From: Veillonella sp. KGMB01456
GTDB taxonomy: Bacteria; Bacillota; Negativicutes; Veillonellales; Veillonellaceae
DNA length: 64,000 nucleotides
Assembly: GCF_023051165.1 (NCBI RefSeq)
Contig: NZ_JALKIG010000006.1
Coordinates: 30,539 to 94,538, forward strand
Reading direction: 5' to 3'
The notes beneath the pieces were generated by a model that saw only the letters and a program-made list of their open reading frames with translations, was not told where the DNA came from and did not search any database. The position numbers and the translations under genes are program-made. Below, piece by piece: positions 43,333-53,373 of the stretch; the stretch's first letter is position 1, and each line of letters opens with the position of its first letter.

Positions 43333-44592
43333 TCATGAACGAATTTGGCCATCTCCTTGCACATAATATTTATACGAAGTAAGCGCCAAGAGCCCCATAG
43401 GCCCGCGCGCATGTAGTTTCTGAGTGCTGATACCGATTTCGGCTCCTAAGCCAAACTCAAAGCCATCCGTAAAACGGGTGGAAACATTTACATACACGGT
43501 AGATGCATCTACTTGTTGTAAAAAGGCCTGTGCCGCCTCTTTATTTTCCGTAATAATACATTCCGAATGTTTCGTCCCGTAGTGATTAATATGAGCAATG
43601 GCAGCCTCCACGGAAGGCACTACTTTTACATTCATAATTAAATCGTTATATTCCGTTGACCATGCCGATTCTTCAGCAGCTTTAATATCTTTAACGATAG
43701 CCCGCGAAGCTTCATCACCGCGAAGTTCCACCTGTTTGGCCATTAAAGCATCCGCAATAATCGGCAACAATTTAGGTGCCACCGCTTCGTGAATAAGTAA
43801 CGTTTCCGCGGAATTGCATACGGATGGCCGCTGTACTTTAGCATTGACTACAATCGGTACAATTTTAGCTTCGTCACAATCTTTATCCACATATACATGA
43901 ACGACACCGCTCCCCGTTTCAATAACCGGAATGCGGCTTTCTTCTACAATTCGTTTAATAAGGCCCGCACCGCCACGAGGTATTACTACATCAATGTATT
44001 CACGTTGGCGCAATAAATCAGATACGGCCGCACGATCGGTGACGGTTACCAATTGTACCGCATCGGCCGGTAAATTAACTTCGGTCAATGCGTCACGCAA
44101 TAAATTTACCAAGCATTCATTAGTGTGAAATGCTTCTTTACCGCCCCGTAAAATAACCGCATTGCCTGTTTTCATACATAGAGCCGCTGCATCAACGGTT
44201 ACATTTGGTCTTGCTTCGTAAAACATAGCAATAACCCCCAATGGTACCCGTACTTTCGTAATTTCCATGCCATTGGGACGGGTAGACGACTCCATAACTT
44301 CACCGATAGGGTCTTCTAAATCAACAAGCTCACGTACCCCAAGAGCCATCTGCTCGATGCGCTCCTTAGTAAGACGCAATCGATCATACATAATTTGCGG
44401 TAAATTATAATCGCCGGCCTGTGCCATATCTTTTTCATTGGCATCTAAAATGGCCGGAATATGAGCTACCAATACATCAGCCACGGTCTGCAATAATTTA
44501 TTTTTTACCGCCGTATCGGCCAATTGCATAGCCGTCGATGCGGCCCGAGCCTTACGGCCCATAGTTTCAAAATATGTTGCGTACTCTGTCAT
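43333..44592 (-). CDS. proA: Gamma-glutamyl phosphate reductase ProA
   Basis: Second enzyme of proline synthesis, reducing gamma-glutamyl phosphate with NADPH. The 419-residue aldehyde-dehydrogenase-like protein has VPLGVIAMFYEARPNVTVD, LRGGKEAFHTN, the catalytic Cys in VQRPSVCNSAETLL and the C-terminal ALTSYKYYV. It starts 10 bp after proB, its partner. Confidence 0.97.
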   Translation of the reverse strand: MTEYATYFETMGRKARAASTAMQLADTAVKNKLLQTVADVLVAHIPAILDANEKDMAQAGDYNLPQIMYDRLRLTKERIEQMALGVRELVDLEDPIGEVMESSTRPNGMEITKVRVPLGVIAMFYEARPNVTVDAAALCMKTGNAVILRGGKEAFHTNECLVNLLRDALTEVNLPADAVQLVTVTDRAAVSDLLRQREYIDVVIPRGGAGLIKRIVEESRIPVIETGSGVVHVYVDKDCDEAKIVPIVVNAKVQRPSVCNSAETLLIHEAVAPKLLPIIADALMAKQVELRGDEASRAIVKDIKAAEESAWSTEYNDLIMNVKVVPSVEAAIAHINHYGTKHSECIITENKEAAQAFLQQVDASTVYVNVSTRFTDGFEFGLGAEIGISTQKLHARGPMGLLALTSYKYYVQGDGQIRS

Positions 44593-44602
44593 ATTAAGAC
44601 TC

Positions 44603-45769
44603 CTATCTGAGGATTACTAAATTATCACGATGAATGACTTCCGTATGAGCACTGTCTATCTTAAGAATAGACGTAATTTCATGGGAATTGCAACCTTTAA
44701 TTTGATCAAGATCCGCTGATGAGAAGTTTACCATACCACGGGCAATTTCTTCGTCATTAAACAGGATACTAATGGTTTCCCCTTCATGAAACTCACCGCT
44801 TACTGCCGTAATACCAACCGGCAATAAACTGGAGCCTTTTTTAAGTAAAGCATCAGCACAGCCCTTATCGACAGTAACCGAACCTTTAAGCCGCTTGCCG
44901 AAGGCTACCCAGCGTTTTTTCATATGCGGTTTCGAATCACGCGCCACAAAATGGGTGCCTCGTAAACCGCCGGCGGCAATCACTTCGATAGAATCATTGC
45001 GTTCACCGGAAGCGATAACCATGTGCACACCGGAATTAACGGCAATATTGGCGGCTTGAATTTTAGTATACATGCCACCCGTACCGCGTGATGTACCGGC
45101 ACCACCGGCTATTTCATAAATATGAGGCGTAATAACGTCTACTTCATGTATTAATTCGGCATCCGGATTCGTTTGCGGATTAGCCGTATACAAACCTTCA
45201 ATATCAGATAAAATAATCAACAAATCGGCCTCAACTGTACTTGCAATAACAGCCGACAGGGTATCATTATCACCGATTTTAACTTCATCAATAGACACTA
45301 CGTCATTTTCATTAATGATAGGAATCACGCCTAAAGAAATCAACGCATATAAAGTATTGCGCAAGTTGATATAACGAGAGCGATTCATACTGTCTTCGCG
45401 AGTCAGAAGAATCTGACCTACCGTATGGCCGTATTCACGAAATAGCTTTTCATACATATGGAGTAAAACCCCTTGCCCCACGGAGGCAGCAGCCTGTTTC
45501 ATGACAAGGTCTTTTGGTTTTTCTTTAACCCCCAAAGGAGCCAACCCGGCACCTACGGCACCGGAACTGACTAAAATAATTTCCTTCCCTTGATTGGCCA
45601 AATCAGCCAATTGCTTTACAATCGATTCGATTCGGCGCAAATTAAGCCGTCCCGTGTCATAGGTTAAGGTACTGGTACCCACTTTAACGACGATACGCTT
45701 AGCCTTGGCCAATACGTCACGGGAATGTTCATTTGTTACGACTTTAACAGTAGACTCTCTTTCGCTCAT
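44603..45769 (-). CDS. proB: Glutamate 5-kinase ProB
   Basis: Phosphorylates glutamate for proline synthesis and is normally feedback-inhibited by proline. The 388 residues contain an amino-acid-kinase domain (about 22-270) with VVKVGTSTL, VSSGAVGAG, LSDIEGLYTANP and GTGGMYTKIQAA, and a C-terminal PUA domain (about 290-380). The ATG has AGGAG 8 bp upstream. It precedes proA and follows yhbY by 85 bp. Confidence 0.96.
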   Translation of the reverse strand: MSERESTVKVVTNEHSRDVLAKAKRIVVKVGTSTLTYDTGRLNLRRIESIVKQLADLANQGKEIILVSSGAVGAGLAPLGVKEKPKDLVMKQAAASVGQGVLLHMYEKLFREYGHTVGQILLTREDSMNRSRYINLRNTLYALISLGVIPIINENDVVSIDEVKIGDNDTLSAVIASTVEADLLIILSDIEGLYTANPQTNPDAELIHEVDVITPHIYEIAGGAGTSRGTGGMYTKIQAANIAVNSGVHMVIASGERNDSIEVIAAGGLRGTHFVARDSKPHMKKRWVAFGKRLKGSVTVDKGCADALLKKGSSLLPVGITAVSGEFHEGETISILFNDEEIARGMVNFSSADLDQIKGCNSHEITSILKIDSAHTEVIHRDNLVILR

Positions 45770-45854
45770 AATTATATCTCCTCATCATCAGATTACCTTT
45801 TAACGTTTCCGGAAGTCAGCTAAACTAACGCATTAAGCGAATTAATTCGGCTGA

Positions 45855-46142
45855 CTAACGGGGCAATATGATTTTGGGGTCTTTTTTGGCTTTGTATAAA
45901 ACACCGTTGTGACCGATAACCTGTACCAATTCGGCACCCAACATATCGGCTAATTCTTCAAATGTTTCTGCAGGGTCCACAGGGGCATTATTTAACACTT
46001 TAACTTTAATAAGTTCTCTTGCCGTAATGGCCGCACGAGCACTGTCAATAACAGCATCTTCCAAGCCGCCTTTACCGATCATAACTACAGCCGGCATGGT
46101 ACTGGCTAATGCACGCAAAAATCGTTTTTGTTTACCTGTCAT
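45855..46142 (-). CDS. yhbY: YhbY-family CRM-domain RNA-binding protein
   Basis: A 95-residue CRM-domain protein associated with 50S precursors. It shows the start KQKRFLRALAST, the GxxG loop in VMIGKGGLEDAVI, and LIKVKVLNNAP. It lies directly after obg, as in many Firmicutes, which fits a role in 50S maturation. Confidence 0.93.
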   Translation of the reverse strand: MTGKQKRFLRALASTMPAVVMIGKGGLEDAVIDSARAAITARELIKVKVLNNAPVDPAETFEELADMLGAELVQVIGHNGVLYKAKKDPKIILPR

Positions 46143-46159
46143 AGTCTACTAGTCCTTCC

Positions 46160-47434
46160 TTATAAATCGTGGAAAGTAAAGCGTTGATCACCGATTACCA
46201 CTTCGTCGCCGTCCTTACAGCCACGTTCTTTCAATTTTCTATCTAAATCCATATAGGACCAAATTTTTTGGAAACGACGAAGAGCCTGTTCATCTTCTAA
46301 GTTTGTCATGGCTACTAATTTTTCAATACGAGCACCACTGATAATGAAGGATGCATCGTCACCACGGGTAATAGTAAAGTCTGTATCCGGTTTAGCTTCG
46401 TATAACACGGTATCATCGACTGCTTCCGGTTCCGGTACATAGTTTTCTACGTAGTACCAGGCACGATTTACCAAATCAGGCAAGCCTTCACCGGTTAACG
46501 CATTTACCGGGAATACTTCATACCCCTGTTCTTTAAAATACGCTGAAACACGAGATAATGTTTCTTCGTCTTGCAACATGTCAATTTTATTTAATGCGAT
46601 TAATTGAGGTTTTTTGCTCAACTTTTCACTATATTTGGCCAATTCCTTATTAATCGTGTGGAAATCTTCAATCGGATCGCGGCCTTCCATGCCCGATACA
46701 TCGAGTACATGGATGAGGATATTACTGCGTTCCACATGGCGCAAGAAGGAATGCCCAAGGCCTACCCCTTCACTGGCCCCTTCAATAAGGCCCGGAATAT
46801 CCGCCATAACAAAACTTTGACCTTCACCGACGGACACAACACCGAGAACCGGTGTTAACGTCGTAAAATGATATGCCGCCACTTCCGGTTTTGCGGAAGA
46901 TACTTTGCGAATAATACTGGATTTACCTACACTCGGATACCCCAATAAACCTACATCGGCCAACACTTTAAGTTCCAATTGGAGCCAACGTTCTTCGCCC
47001 GGTTCGCCTTTTTCCGCAAACGTCGGCGCACGATTGGCACTGGTATGGAAGTGCGCATTGCCGCGACCGCCACGGCCGCCTTTGGCTACCACATAGGTCT
47101 GACCGTCTTCGATAAGGTCGGCCATTAATTTACCGCTTTCTTCATCTTTAACAGTCGTACCGAGTGGCACCGGAATAATCATATTATCGGCACCTTTGCC
47201 GTATTTATTACTGCTCTGACCACCTTCACCGGCCGGTCCCTTAAATTGTCTTTTATATCTGAAATCAACGAGAGTGTTGATATTTCTGTCCGCTTTTAAA
47301 ATGATGTCTGCTCCTTTACCGCCATCGCCGCCGTTTGGGCCGCCGTTAGGAACATACTTTTCGCGTCGGAAACTACTCATCCCGTTGCCGCCGTCACCGG
47401 CTTTCACAAAAATTCGTGCACGATCGATAAACAT
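46160..47434 (-). CDS. obg: Ribosome-assembly GTPase Obg (CgtA)
   Basis: Binds 50S precursors and ppGpp. The 424 residues have a Gly-rich Obg fold (about 1-158) starting MFIDRARIFVKAGDGGNG, a G domain with GYPSVGKSSI, DIPGLIEGA and NKIDM, and a C-terminal OCT domain (about 345-424). I start at the ATG at 47432-47434: AAAAGG lies 9 bp upstream, and an ATG three codons earlier sits too close to it. It is followed by yhbY and proBA. Confidence 0.96.
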   Translation of the reverse strand: MFIDRARIFVKAGDGGNGMSSFRREKYVPNGGPNGGDGGKGADIILKADRNINTLVDFRYKRQFKGPAGEGGQSSNKYGKGADNMIIPVPLGTTVKDEESGKLMADLIEDGQTYVVAKGGRGGRGNAHFHTSANRAPTFAEKGEPGEERWLQLELKVLADVGLLGYPSVGKSSIIRKVSSAKPEVAAYHFTTLTPVLGVVSVGEGQSFVMADIPGLIEGASEGVGLGHSFLRHVERSNILIHVLDVSGMEGRDPIEDFHTINKELAKYSEKLSKKPQLIALNKIDMLQDEETLSRVSAYFKEQGYEVFPVNALTGEGLPDLVNRAWYYVENYVPEPEAVDDTVLYEAKPDTDFTITRGDDASFIISGARIEKLVAMTNLEDEQALRRFQKIWSYMDLDRKLKERGCKDGDEVVIGDQRFTFHDL

Positions 47435-47495
47435 AGTTTTCATCCTTTTCTGATAGTAATATGGGCGGTAACTCAAAATAGCTACCGCCTCACTA

Positions 47496-48662
47496 TTATT
47501 TTGTCTTTAAAATTTCCAATGCTTTCTGAAGTTGTGTATCATCACTTTCAGATTGTGCATTGTCCGGTAATTCAACTTCCACATCTGGCTTAATGCCTGT
47601 ACCGTCGATTACCCGATCATTTGGCGTATGATATTTGGCAATCGTAATCTTAATGCCTTCATCGCCGGGAACACCCAAAATAGTTTGAACCGTTCCCTTA
47701 CCATAACTGTTAGTACCCACAATGGTACCTACTTTTTCATCCTGCACCGCACCGGAAATAATTTCCGAGGCACTCGCAGAACCTTGATTAATAAGCACAA
47801 CCATAGGAATGGTAGGCTCCAAACCTTCTGAGTCATAAGACTCTATACGACCGGAACGATCCTGAATCGTAACAATCGGACCGGCCGGCAAAATATAATT
47901 GGCTACTTCCTGAGCAGTCGTCAATAAACCGCCCGGATTGTCGCGCAAATCGAGGACAAGTTTTGTCATGCCCTTTTCTTTTAATTCATTATAGGTTTTG
48001 GCAAAATCAGAACCGGTTGGCTCCGCAAACTGACTGATGCGGATATAGCCAATATGGTCATCCAACATTTTGCCCTTAACCGTTGGCAATGTAATTTGTT
48101 TGCGCGTAATGGTAATATCTTTAACTTCATTACCGCGCATTATAGTAATCGTAACATTGGTACCTTCTTCACCACGAATCATCTTGGATGCCTGTTCCAT
48201 GGTTAAAGTAGATGTATTAACCCCGTCAATCTCTACAATGATATCACCGGATTTAACGCCGGCCTCCGCAGCAGGCTGGCCTTCAATAGCACTGGCCACT
48301 TTCATCAGGCCGTCCTTATCCTGGCCGAGTACAATACCGACTCCGATGTAGCTGGCCGATGTTTGCATATAAATATCATTATATTCTTTTTCATTAAGAT
48401 ATTGACTATGCGGTTCCCCCAGCGAATCAATCATACCGGCCAAAGAGCCTTCAAATAAAGATTGTTTCGAAACCGGGTCCATATAGAAATGACTGGCCAC
48501 AAAATATGTGAAAAAGAACTTCACAGCGCCTATTGGGGAGCCGGAAATATACCAAAACACGAGCCACATAAATACAATGCCTGCCAGCGTAAACTTAACG
48601 GCGAATCGGACGCCGGACTTTAAGGAGTCCGACCACCGACGCTTTGTATTTTCATTATTCAT
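47496..48662 (-). CDS. C-terminal processing protease (S41 family, CtpA-like)
   Basis: Secreted serine protease of the Ctp family. The 388 residues have an N-terminal membrane anchor (about 20-45), a PDZ domain (about 95-180) with SYIGVGIVLGQDKDG and SGDIIVEIDG, and the S41 catalytic domain with KLVLDLRDNPGG, the nucleophile Ser in NQGSASASEI and the general-base Lys in NSYGKGTVQT. It ends the ftsE-ftsX-M23 run, with 1 bp between it and the M23 gene, suggesting joint control of peptidoglycan-hydrolase processing. Confidence 0.94.
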   Translation of the reverse strand: MNNENTKRRWSDSLKSGVRFAVKFTLAGIVFMWLVFWYISGSPIGAVKFFFTYFVASHFYMDPVSKQSLFEGSLAGMIDSLGEPHSQYLNEKEYNDIYMQTSASYIGVGIVLGQDKDGLMKVASAIEGQPAAEAGVKSGDIIVEIDGVNTSTLTMEQASKMIRGEEGTNVTITIMRGNEVKDITITRKQITLPTVKGKMLDDHIGYIRISQFAEPTGSDFAKTYNELKEKGMTKLVLDLRDNPGGLLTTAQEVANYILPAGPIVTIQDRSGRIESYDSEGLEPTIPMVVLINQGSASASEIISGAVQDEKVGTIVGTNSYGKGTVQTILGVPGDEGIKITIAKYHTPNDRVIDGTGIKPDVEVELPDNAQSESDDTQLQKALEILKTK

Positions 48663-48663
48663 C

Positions 48664-49866
48664 TTATAAATACCCTTGTGGATCTACAGGATCACCATTT
48701 ACACGCACTTCAAAGTGAACGTGCGGACCTGTGGAGTTACCCGTACTGCCTGCATAGGCAATAACGGTGCCCTTACTTACAGATTGACCTTCCGATACGG
48801 CCAAATCAGAGTTATGGCCGTATAAAGTGGAAATACCGTTACCGTGGTCGATAACAACAGCATAACCATAGCCGTCCATCCAACCGGAGAATACGACAGT
48901 ACCACCATCGGCAGCATGTACCGGGGTGCCTTCATCAACGCCGATATCGATACCGGAGTGAAGTATTTGTCGTCCGAAAATAGGATGGTTACGCCAGCCG
49001 AAGTCGGACGTAATAACACCGGATACCGGCCAGGCAAGTTGGCCTGTACCTTGTACATAAGTGTAATCACTACCGCCACCGCCGCCACCGGACTGAGCCG
49101 CTGCTGCTGCGGCGGCCGCTGCGGCAACACGTTCAGCTGCACGCTGTTGCAACATAGCACGAATAGCATCAGAGGAAGCCTGTAAATCAGCCTGCATCTG
49201 TTCAGCCACAGCCTTATCATTTTGAGCCTGTGCCAAAATAGCGGATTGTTCATCTTTTTTCTTCTGAATAACCGCTTGCGTTTCACGTGCTTTGTTTTCC
49301 AATTCTACAACTTTAGCACGATCTGCTTCCAATTCGGCTTTCCGTTGCGCAATTTCTTCACGTTCCGTCTTAATGCTGCTGATTAATTTAATGTCAGCAT
49401 CAATAATACGTCGCAACATTTCAACGCGATTGGCGAAATCACTGAAGTCTTTGGCCCCAATGATAACTTCCAAATAGCTGAGACGACCGTTGATATAAAT
49501 ATCACGGACACGCTTATTGAAGACGCCTTCCCGTGTTGCCAACCGAGCTTGCTCTTCGGCTAACAATTTTTCATTCTTAACAATTTCATTTTCTACAGCC
49601 ATACGCTGCTGTTCATAGCTTTTTAAATTAGCCGTAGCCTGATCCAATTCCACCTGAATCTGATGCAATTGTTCAGACACATTCGTAATCGTAATTTCCG
49701 CATTGGCTTTTCGATTGCCCGCTTCTTGCATTTGCTGTTCTATGCCGCTGAGCTGATTCGTTAAATCTTCGTCTTCGGCATAAATAGTACTAAGCGGTAC
49801 GGAGGCTAACATGGTGGTACTTAAAAGAACGGCCGCGATGCGCATGGATAATTTATTATTTGCCAT
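48664..49866 (-). CDS. FtsEX-linked M23 murein hydrolase with coiled coil (EnvC-like)
   Basis: The 400 residues have a signal peptide (about 1-30, ending near STIYAEDE), long coiled coils (about 32-110 and 125-235), a low-complexity linker of ten Ala followed by six Gly, and a C-terminal LytM/M23 domain. The zinc ligands look complete: LHSGIDIGVDEG (His and Asp) and GPHVHFEV (HxH). This differs from E. coli EnvC, which is degenerate and acts only as an activator; here direct endopeptidase activity is expected. I start at the ATG at 49864-49866 with AGAAGGG 6 bp upstream. It follows ftsX by 14 bp. Confidence 0.92.
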   Translation of the reverse strand: MANNKLSMRIAAVLLSTTMLASVPLSTIYAEDEDLTNQLSGIEQQMQEAGNRKANAEITITNVSEQLHQIQVELDQATANLKSYEQQRMAVENEIVKNEKLLAEEQARLATREGVFNKRVRDIYINGRLSYLEVIIGAKDFSDFANRVEMLRRIIDADIKLISSIKTEREEIAQRKAELEADRAKVVELENKARETQAVIQKKKDEQSAILAQAQNDKAVAEQMQADLQASSDAIRAMLQQRAAERVAAAAAAAAAAQSGGGGGGSDYTYVQGTGQLAWPVSGVITSDFGWRNHPIFGRQILHSGIDIGVDEGTPVHAADGGTVVFSGWMDGYGYAVVIDHGNGISTLYGHNSDLAVSEGQSVSKGTVIAYAGSTGNSTGPHVHFEVRVNGDPVDPQGYL

Positions 49867-49880
49867 ACCCAACCCTTCTC

Positions 49881-50768
49881 TTATACCTTCATATACTGTT
49901 TCAACGAAATAGTGGAACCGATAGCCCCTACCAAGACACCAACGCCCAATAAAATAGCGCTCAAGTCATAGAAGAATGGGAACATCGGTACTAACGGCAA
50001 GAATGCCAAGGAATTTTCCACTTCAAGGGTGATGAAGTGATAGAATTCCCAAACACAAGCCGTCGCAATAGCGCCGCCGATAAAACCGAGCAACATACCT
50101 TCAATGAGGAACGGCCAACGGATGAACCAGTTGGTGGCCCCTACATATTTCATGATACCGATTTCTTTACGACGGGCAAATACGGTAAGGCGAATCGTAT
50201 TGGAGATGATAAACAAGGTCGCCCCTGCCAAGAAGGCAATAAGGGCAATACCACCGATGCGGATAACCTGAGTCATTTTGAAAATCTGTTCGATTACATC
50301 TTGTCCGTAATGAGCACTTTCCACTTCAGGGAACGTAGCTACTAATTTAGCCGTACTTTTTACTTCTTCCGGGTCCTCAAAAGTAATCACATAGGCCGAT
50401 GGCAATGGGTTATTGCCGTCCAAAGCGGCTACTAAGCCCTGCTGATCGCCAAGGCGTTCTTTAAAACGCTTCATCGCTTCGTCTTTATTGACGAATTCCA
50501 GATTTTTAACTTTTGGTAAGGCTTTTAGTTTTTTACCGACTTCCATAACTTGGTTGGTAGTCAAGCCGTCTTTCATATAAATACTGATTTCTACCTGACT
50601 TTCCAAGTTGGAAGCCAAATTATTGAGATTTACAACCCCGGTAGTAAAAACCCCCAGAATAAATAAAGATAATGCTACTGTGGAAATGGAAGCCAAAGTC
50701 ATGAGACCGTTGCGGCTCATAGACTTGAGAGCCTCTTTCACAAAGTATCTAAACGTTCTAAGCTTCAT
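49881..50768 (-). CDS. ftsX: Cell-division protein FtsX
   Basis: Membrane subunit of FtsEX that transmits ATP hydrolysis to an extracellular hydrolase. The 295 residues have four membrane segments (about 20-45, 165-190, 215-240 and 265-290), a large extracytoplasmic loop after the first, and the conserved [19 protein letters not shown] before the third. I start at the ATG at 50766-50768, giving MKLRTFRYF, 11 bp inside ftsE with GAGGTG upstream. Overlap with ftsE and proximity to the M23 gene indicate one functional module. Confidence 0.95.
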   Translation of the reverse strand: MKLRTFRYFVKEALKSMSRNGLMTLASISTVALSLFILGVFTTGVVNLNNLASNLESQVEISIYMKDGLTTNQVMEVGKKLKALPKVKNLEFVNKDEAMKRFKERLGDQQGLVAALDGNNPLPSAYVITFEDPEEVKSTAKLVATFPEVESAHYGQDVIEQIFKMTQVIRIGGIALIAFLAGATLFIISNTIRLTVFARRKEIGIMKYVGATNWFIRWPFLIEGMLLGFIGGAIATACVWEFYHFITLEVENSLAFLPLVPMFPFFYDLSAILLGVGVLVGAIGSTISLKQYMKV

Positions 50769-51444
50769 TGAATTCAGCACCTCGCATTCTATCACTGATT
50801 ACGCGGCCATCTTCCAATGCAATAACCCGCTTATTTAAATATCTAACCATTTCCATATCATGCGTTACCATAACGATGGTTGTCCCTGAATTGTTGATTG
50901 TTTTAAACAATTCCACAATCCCCTTACTGGTATTAGGGTCCAAGTTACCCGTCGGTTCATCGGCGATGAGCACTAACGGTTTATTAACGATGGCACGGGC
51001 AATGGCTACACGCTGCTGTTCACCGCCGCTCAAATCCTGCGGTAAATCATCAGCTTTATGACCGAGGCCGACCATATCCAATACGGCGGCAACTCGTTCC
51101 TTAATAACTTTCGGTTTTTCTTCAATTACTTCAAGTGCAAAGGCAATGTTTTCCGCTACCGTTTTGTTTGGCAAAAGACGGAAGTCTTGGAACACAATGC
51201 CCAAACGACGTCGTAAATACGGAATTTTCCGTTTTTTCAAATGAGAGACTTCCATGTCATTTACGATAACGGTTCCCGAATCAGGTACTACTTCATGTGA
51301 TAATAGTTTGATAAACGTGGATTTCCCAGCCCCACTAGGACCACAGATAAGTACGAACTCACCCTTCTCAATATGTATAGTTACGTCATCCAAAGCCAGC
51401 GAGCCATTGTCGTACACTTTGTTGACATGGTTAAATTGAATCAT
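50758..51444 (-). CDS. ftsE: Cell-division ATPase FtsE
   Basis: ABC ATPase of FtsEX. The 228 residues show Walker [15 protein letters not shown]-loop [13 protein letters not shown], signature [14 protein letters not shown], Walker [13 protein letters not shown] and the switch His in VTHDMEMVR. It overlaps ftsX by 11 bp and follows the transketolase genes by 16 bp. Confidence 0.96.
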   Translation of the reverse strand: MIQFNHVNKVYDNGSLALDDVTIHIEKGEFVLICGPSGAGKSTFIKLLSHEVVPDSGTVIVNDMEVSHLKKRKIPYLRRRLGIVFQDFRLLPNKTVAENIAFALEVIEEKPKVIKERVAAVLDMVGLGHKADDLPQDLSGGEQQRVAIARAIVNKPLVLIADEPTGNLDPNTSKGIVELFKTINNSGTTIVMVTHDMEMVRYLNKRVIALEDGRVISDRMRGAEFNEA

Positions 51445-51460
51445 TGATTAACTTCCTTTA

Positions 51461-52393
51461 CTATTTTCGTTCAATCGCTGTTTTAGCAGCATTCACGATA
51501 TCTTCTGCTGTAAGACCATATTTGGCCATCAATTCTTTAGGTGTACCGGATTCACCGAATGTATCCTTCGTGCCGATGCGAATAACCGGTACCGGCGCAA
51601 ATTCCGTTACTACTTCAGCTACCGCAGCACCTAAACCGCCATAAATATTATGTTCTTCAGCTGTTACGATGGCACCGGTTTCTTTAGCTGCTTTCACAAT
51701 AGCGTCAGCATCAATCGGTTTAATGGATGCCATGTTGAGTACACGAGCTTTTACATTTTGTTCAGCCAATAATTTAGCGGCCTGAACGGCAGGACCTACC
51801 AAAGCACCGCACGCAATAATCGTTACATCGTTACCGCCTACGAGTTCAACAGCTTTCCCCGGTGTAAATTCATAGCCTTCCGGAGTTACATCGTCTACAC
51901 CGGCACGGCCTAAACGAACATATACAGGACCTTCATAATCGGCAGCCCATTTAATAACCGCTGTAGTTTCTGCTTCATCGGCAGGAACAACTACTTTAAG
52001 GTTAGGAATAGCACGCATGCAGGCAATATCTTCAAGGCTCTGATGAGTGGCCCCGTCTTCACCTACCGTAATCCCCGCATGAGTAGCACAGATTTTTACG
52101 TTTAATTTAGGATAGCATACGGCATTGCGCACCTGTTCAAAAGCACGCCCCGTAGCAAACATAGAGAACGAAGACACGAACGGAATTTTACCGGCTGCTG
52201 CCAAACCAGCACCGACACTGATTAAATTCTGTTCCGCAATCCCTACGTTAAAGAAACGATCCGGATAAGCTTTTTTGAAATTATCCGTTTTAGTGGATTT
52301 AGATAAATCCGCATCTAATACAACTATATTTTCGTTAGCGGCGCCAACAGCCACTAAGGCATTACCATATGCTTCACGTGTTGCTTTACCCAT
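51461..52393 (-). CDS. Transketolase, C-terminal subunit
   Basis: Together with the next gene forms a split transketolase for the pentose phosphate pathway. The 310 residues correspond to the pyrimidine-binding and C-terminal domains: NVGIAEQNLISVGAGLA (catalytic Glu), VSSFSMFATGRAFEQVRN, THAGITVGEDGATHQS and a final domain with EEHNIYGGLGAAVAEV. It lies 1 bp after the N-terminal subunit gene. The two-gene form is common in Firmicutes and is not a broken gene. Confidence 0.94.
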   Translation of the reverse strand: MGKATREAYGNALVAVGAANENIVVLDADLSKSTKTDNFKKAYPDRFFNVGIAEQNLISVGAGLAAAGKIPFVSSFSMFATGRAFEQVRNAVCYPKLNVKICATHAGITVGEDGATHQSLEDIACMRAIPNLKVVVPADEAETTAVIKWAADYEGPVYVRLGRAGVDDVTPEGYEFTPGKAVELVGGNDVTIIACGALVGPAVQAAKLLAEQNVKARVLNMASIKPIDADAIVKAAKETGAIVTAEEHNIYGGLGAAVAEVVTEFAPVPVIRIGTKDTFGESGTPKELMAKYGLTAEDIVNAAKTAIERK

Positions 52394-52394
52394 C

Positions 52395-53228
52395 TTACAC
52401 CTCCAACAATTCTGCTACGAATTTTTCATATTCTTCAGCGGACGGCGCCTTACCATGCCAGCCTGCCTGACCTTCCATTTCTTTAACGCCCTTACCTTTG
52501 ACAGTGTTCATCACGATTGCTGTCGGTTTGTCGGTACAAGCTTTAGCGGCTTCAATGGCATTGTGTAATTCATCAAGGTCATGACCGTTGACTTCGATTA
52601 CATTCCAATTGAAAGCTTCAAACTTAGGCGCGATTGGTAACGGCGACATTACTTCGCGAATATCACCGTCGATTTGGAGACCGTTGAAGTCGATGAAAGC
52701 AGTCAAATTATTAAGTTTATAGAAACCGGCAAACATAGCGGCTTCCCAAACTTGACCTTCTTCCAATTCACCGTCACCGAGTACGGCAAAAACACGATAG
52801 TCTTTTTTGTCGATGCGTCCGGCCAATGCCATACCACATGCGGCACTAATGCCCTGGCCCAAGGAACCGGTAGACATATCAACGCCCGGTGTATGTTTCA
52901 TATCGGGATGGCCTTGCAACATGCAATCAATTTTACGTAAATTTTCCAATTCACCTTTATCAAAAAAGCCTTTTTCTGCTAACGTGGCATATAAAGCCGG
53001 CGCTGCATGGCCTTTAGATAATACAAAACGGTCACGATTGCCGTCTTTCGGATTCTTCGGATCAACGTTCATTTCTACGTAATACAGTAACGCCATGAGA
53101 TCCGCAATGGATAAAGAACCACCGGGATGTCCCGATTTAGCGGCGGTTACGGCTTTGAGAATGCTTACGCGAATTGCAGTCGCCTTTTCTTGAACTAACG
53201 ACTTCTGCTCAGCTGTTAATGTTGTCAT
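52395..53228 (-). CDS. Transketolase, N-terminal subunit
   Basis: The thiamine-diphosphate (pyrophosphate-binding) half of the split transketolase. The 277 residues show SGHPGGSLSIADLMALLYY, DRFVLSKGHAAPALYATLAE, TGSLGQGISAACGMALA and the metal/TPP motif VLGDGELEEGQVWEAAMFA. A strong ribosome site (GGAGGG) precedes the ATG. It is the first gene of the run leading into ftsEX. Confidence 0.95.
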   Translation of the reverse strand: MTTLTAEQKSLVQEKATAIRVSILKAVTAAKSGHPGGSLSIADLMALLYYVEMNVDPKNPKDGNRDRFVLSKGHAAPALYATLAEKGFFDKGELENLRKIDCMLQGHPDMKHTPGVDMSTGSLGQGISAACGMALAGRIDKKDYRVFAVLGDGELEEGQVWEAAMFAGFYKLNNLTAFIDFNGLQIDGDIREVMSPLPIAPKFEAFNWNVIEVNGHDLDELHNAIEAAKACTDKPTAIVMNTVKGKGVKEMEGQAGWHGKAPSAEEYEKFVAELLEV

Positions 53229-53275
53229 AAAGACCCTCCATTCCTTTTAGGAAAATAAGTAACGCAGATTTCTGA

Positions 53276-53304
53276 ATTCTAACGAAATATTCGATATAAA
53301 ACAA
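53276..53304 (-). promoter_or_regulatory. Candidate promoter for the transketolase genes
   Basis: Minus-strand TTGTTT (complement of 53299-53304) and TAGAAT (complement of 53276-53281) are 17 bp apart. The -10 matches five of six positions and the -35 three. It lies about 48 bp before the start codon. Confidence 0.35.
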
Positions 53305-53373
53305 TATTATTGTAAACCTTTAGCCATATAATTGCCAGTGCCGCCTATAAGCCAAGCAACCGGCATATGTATA

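Noticed and set aside
45814..45856. Terminator after yhbY from AGTCAGC/GCTGACT arms
   Set aside because: The stem is 7 bp with a 29-nt interior, overlaps the stop codon and has no T-run.
51461..53228. Transketolase broken by a mutation into two genes
   Set aside because: The break is at the natural domain boundary, and each half has its own start; the split form is normal in Firmicutes.
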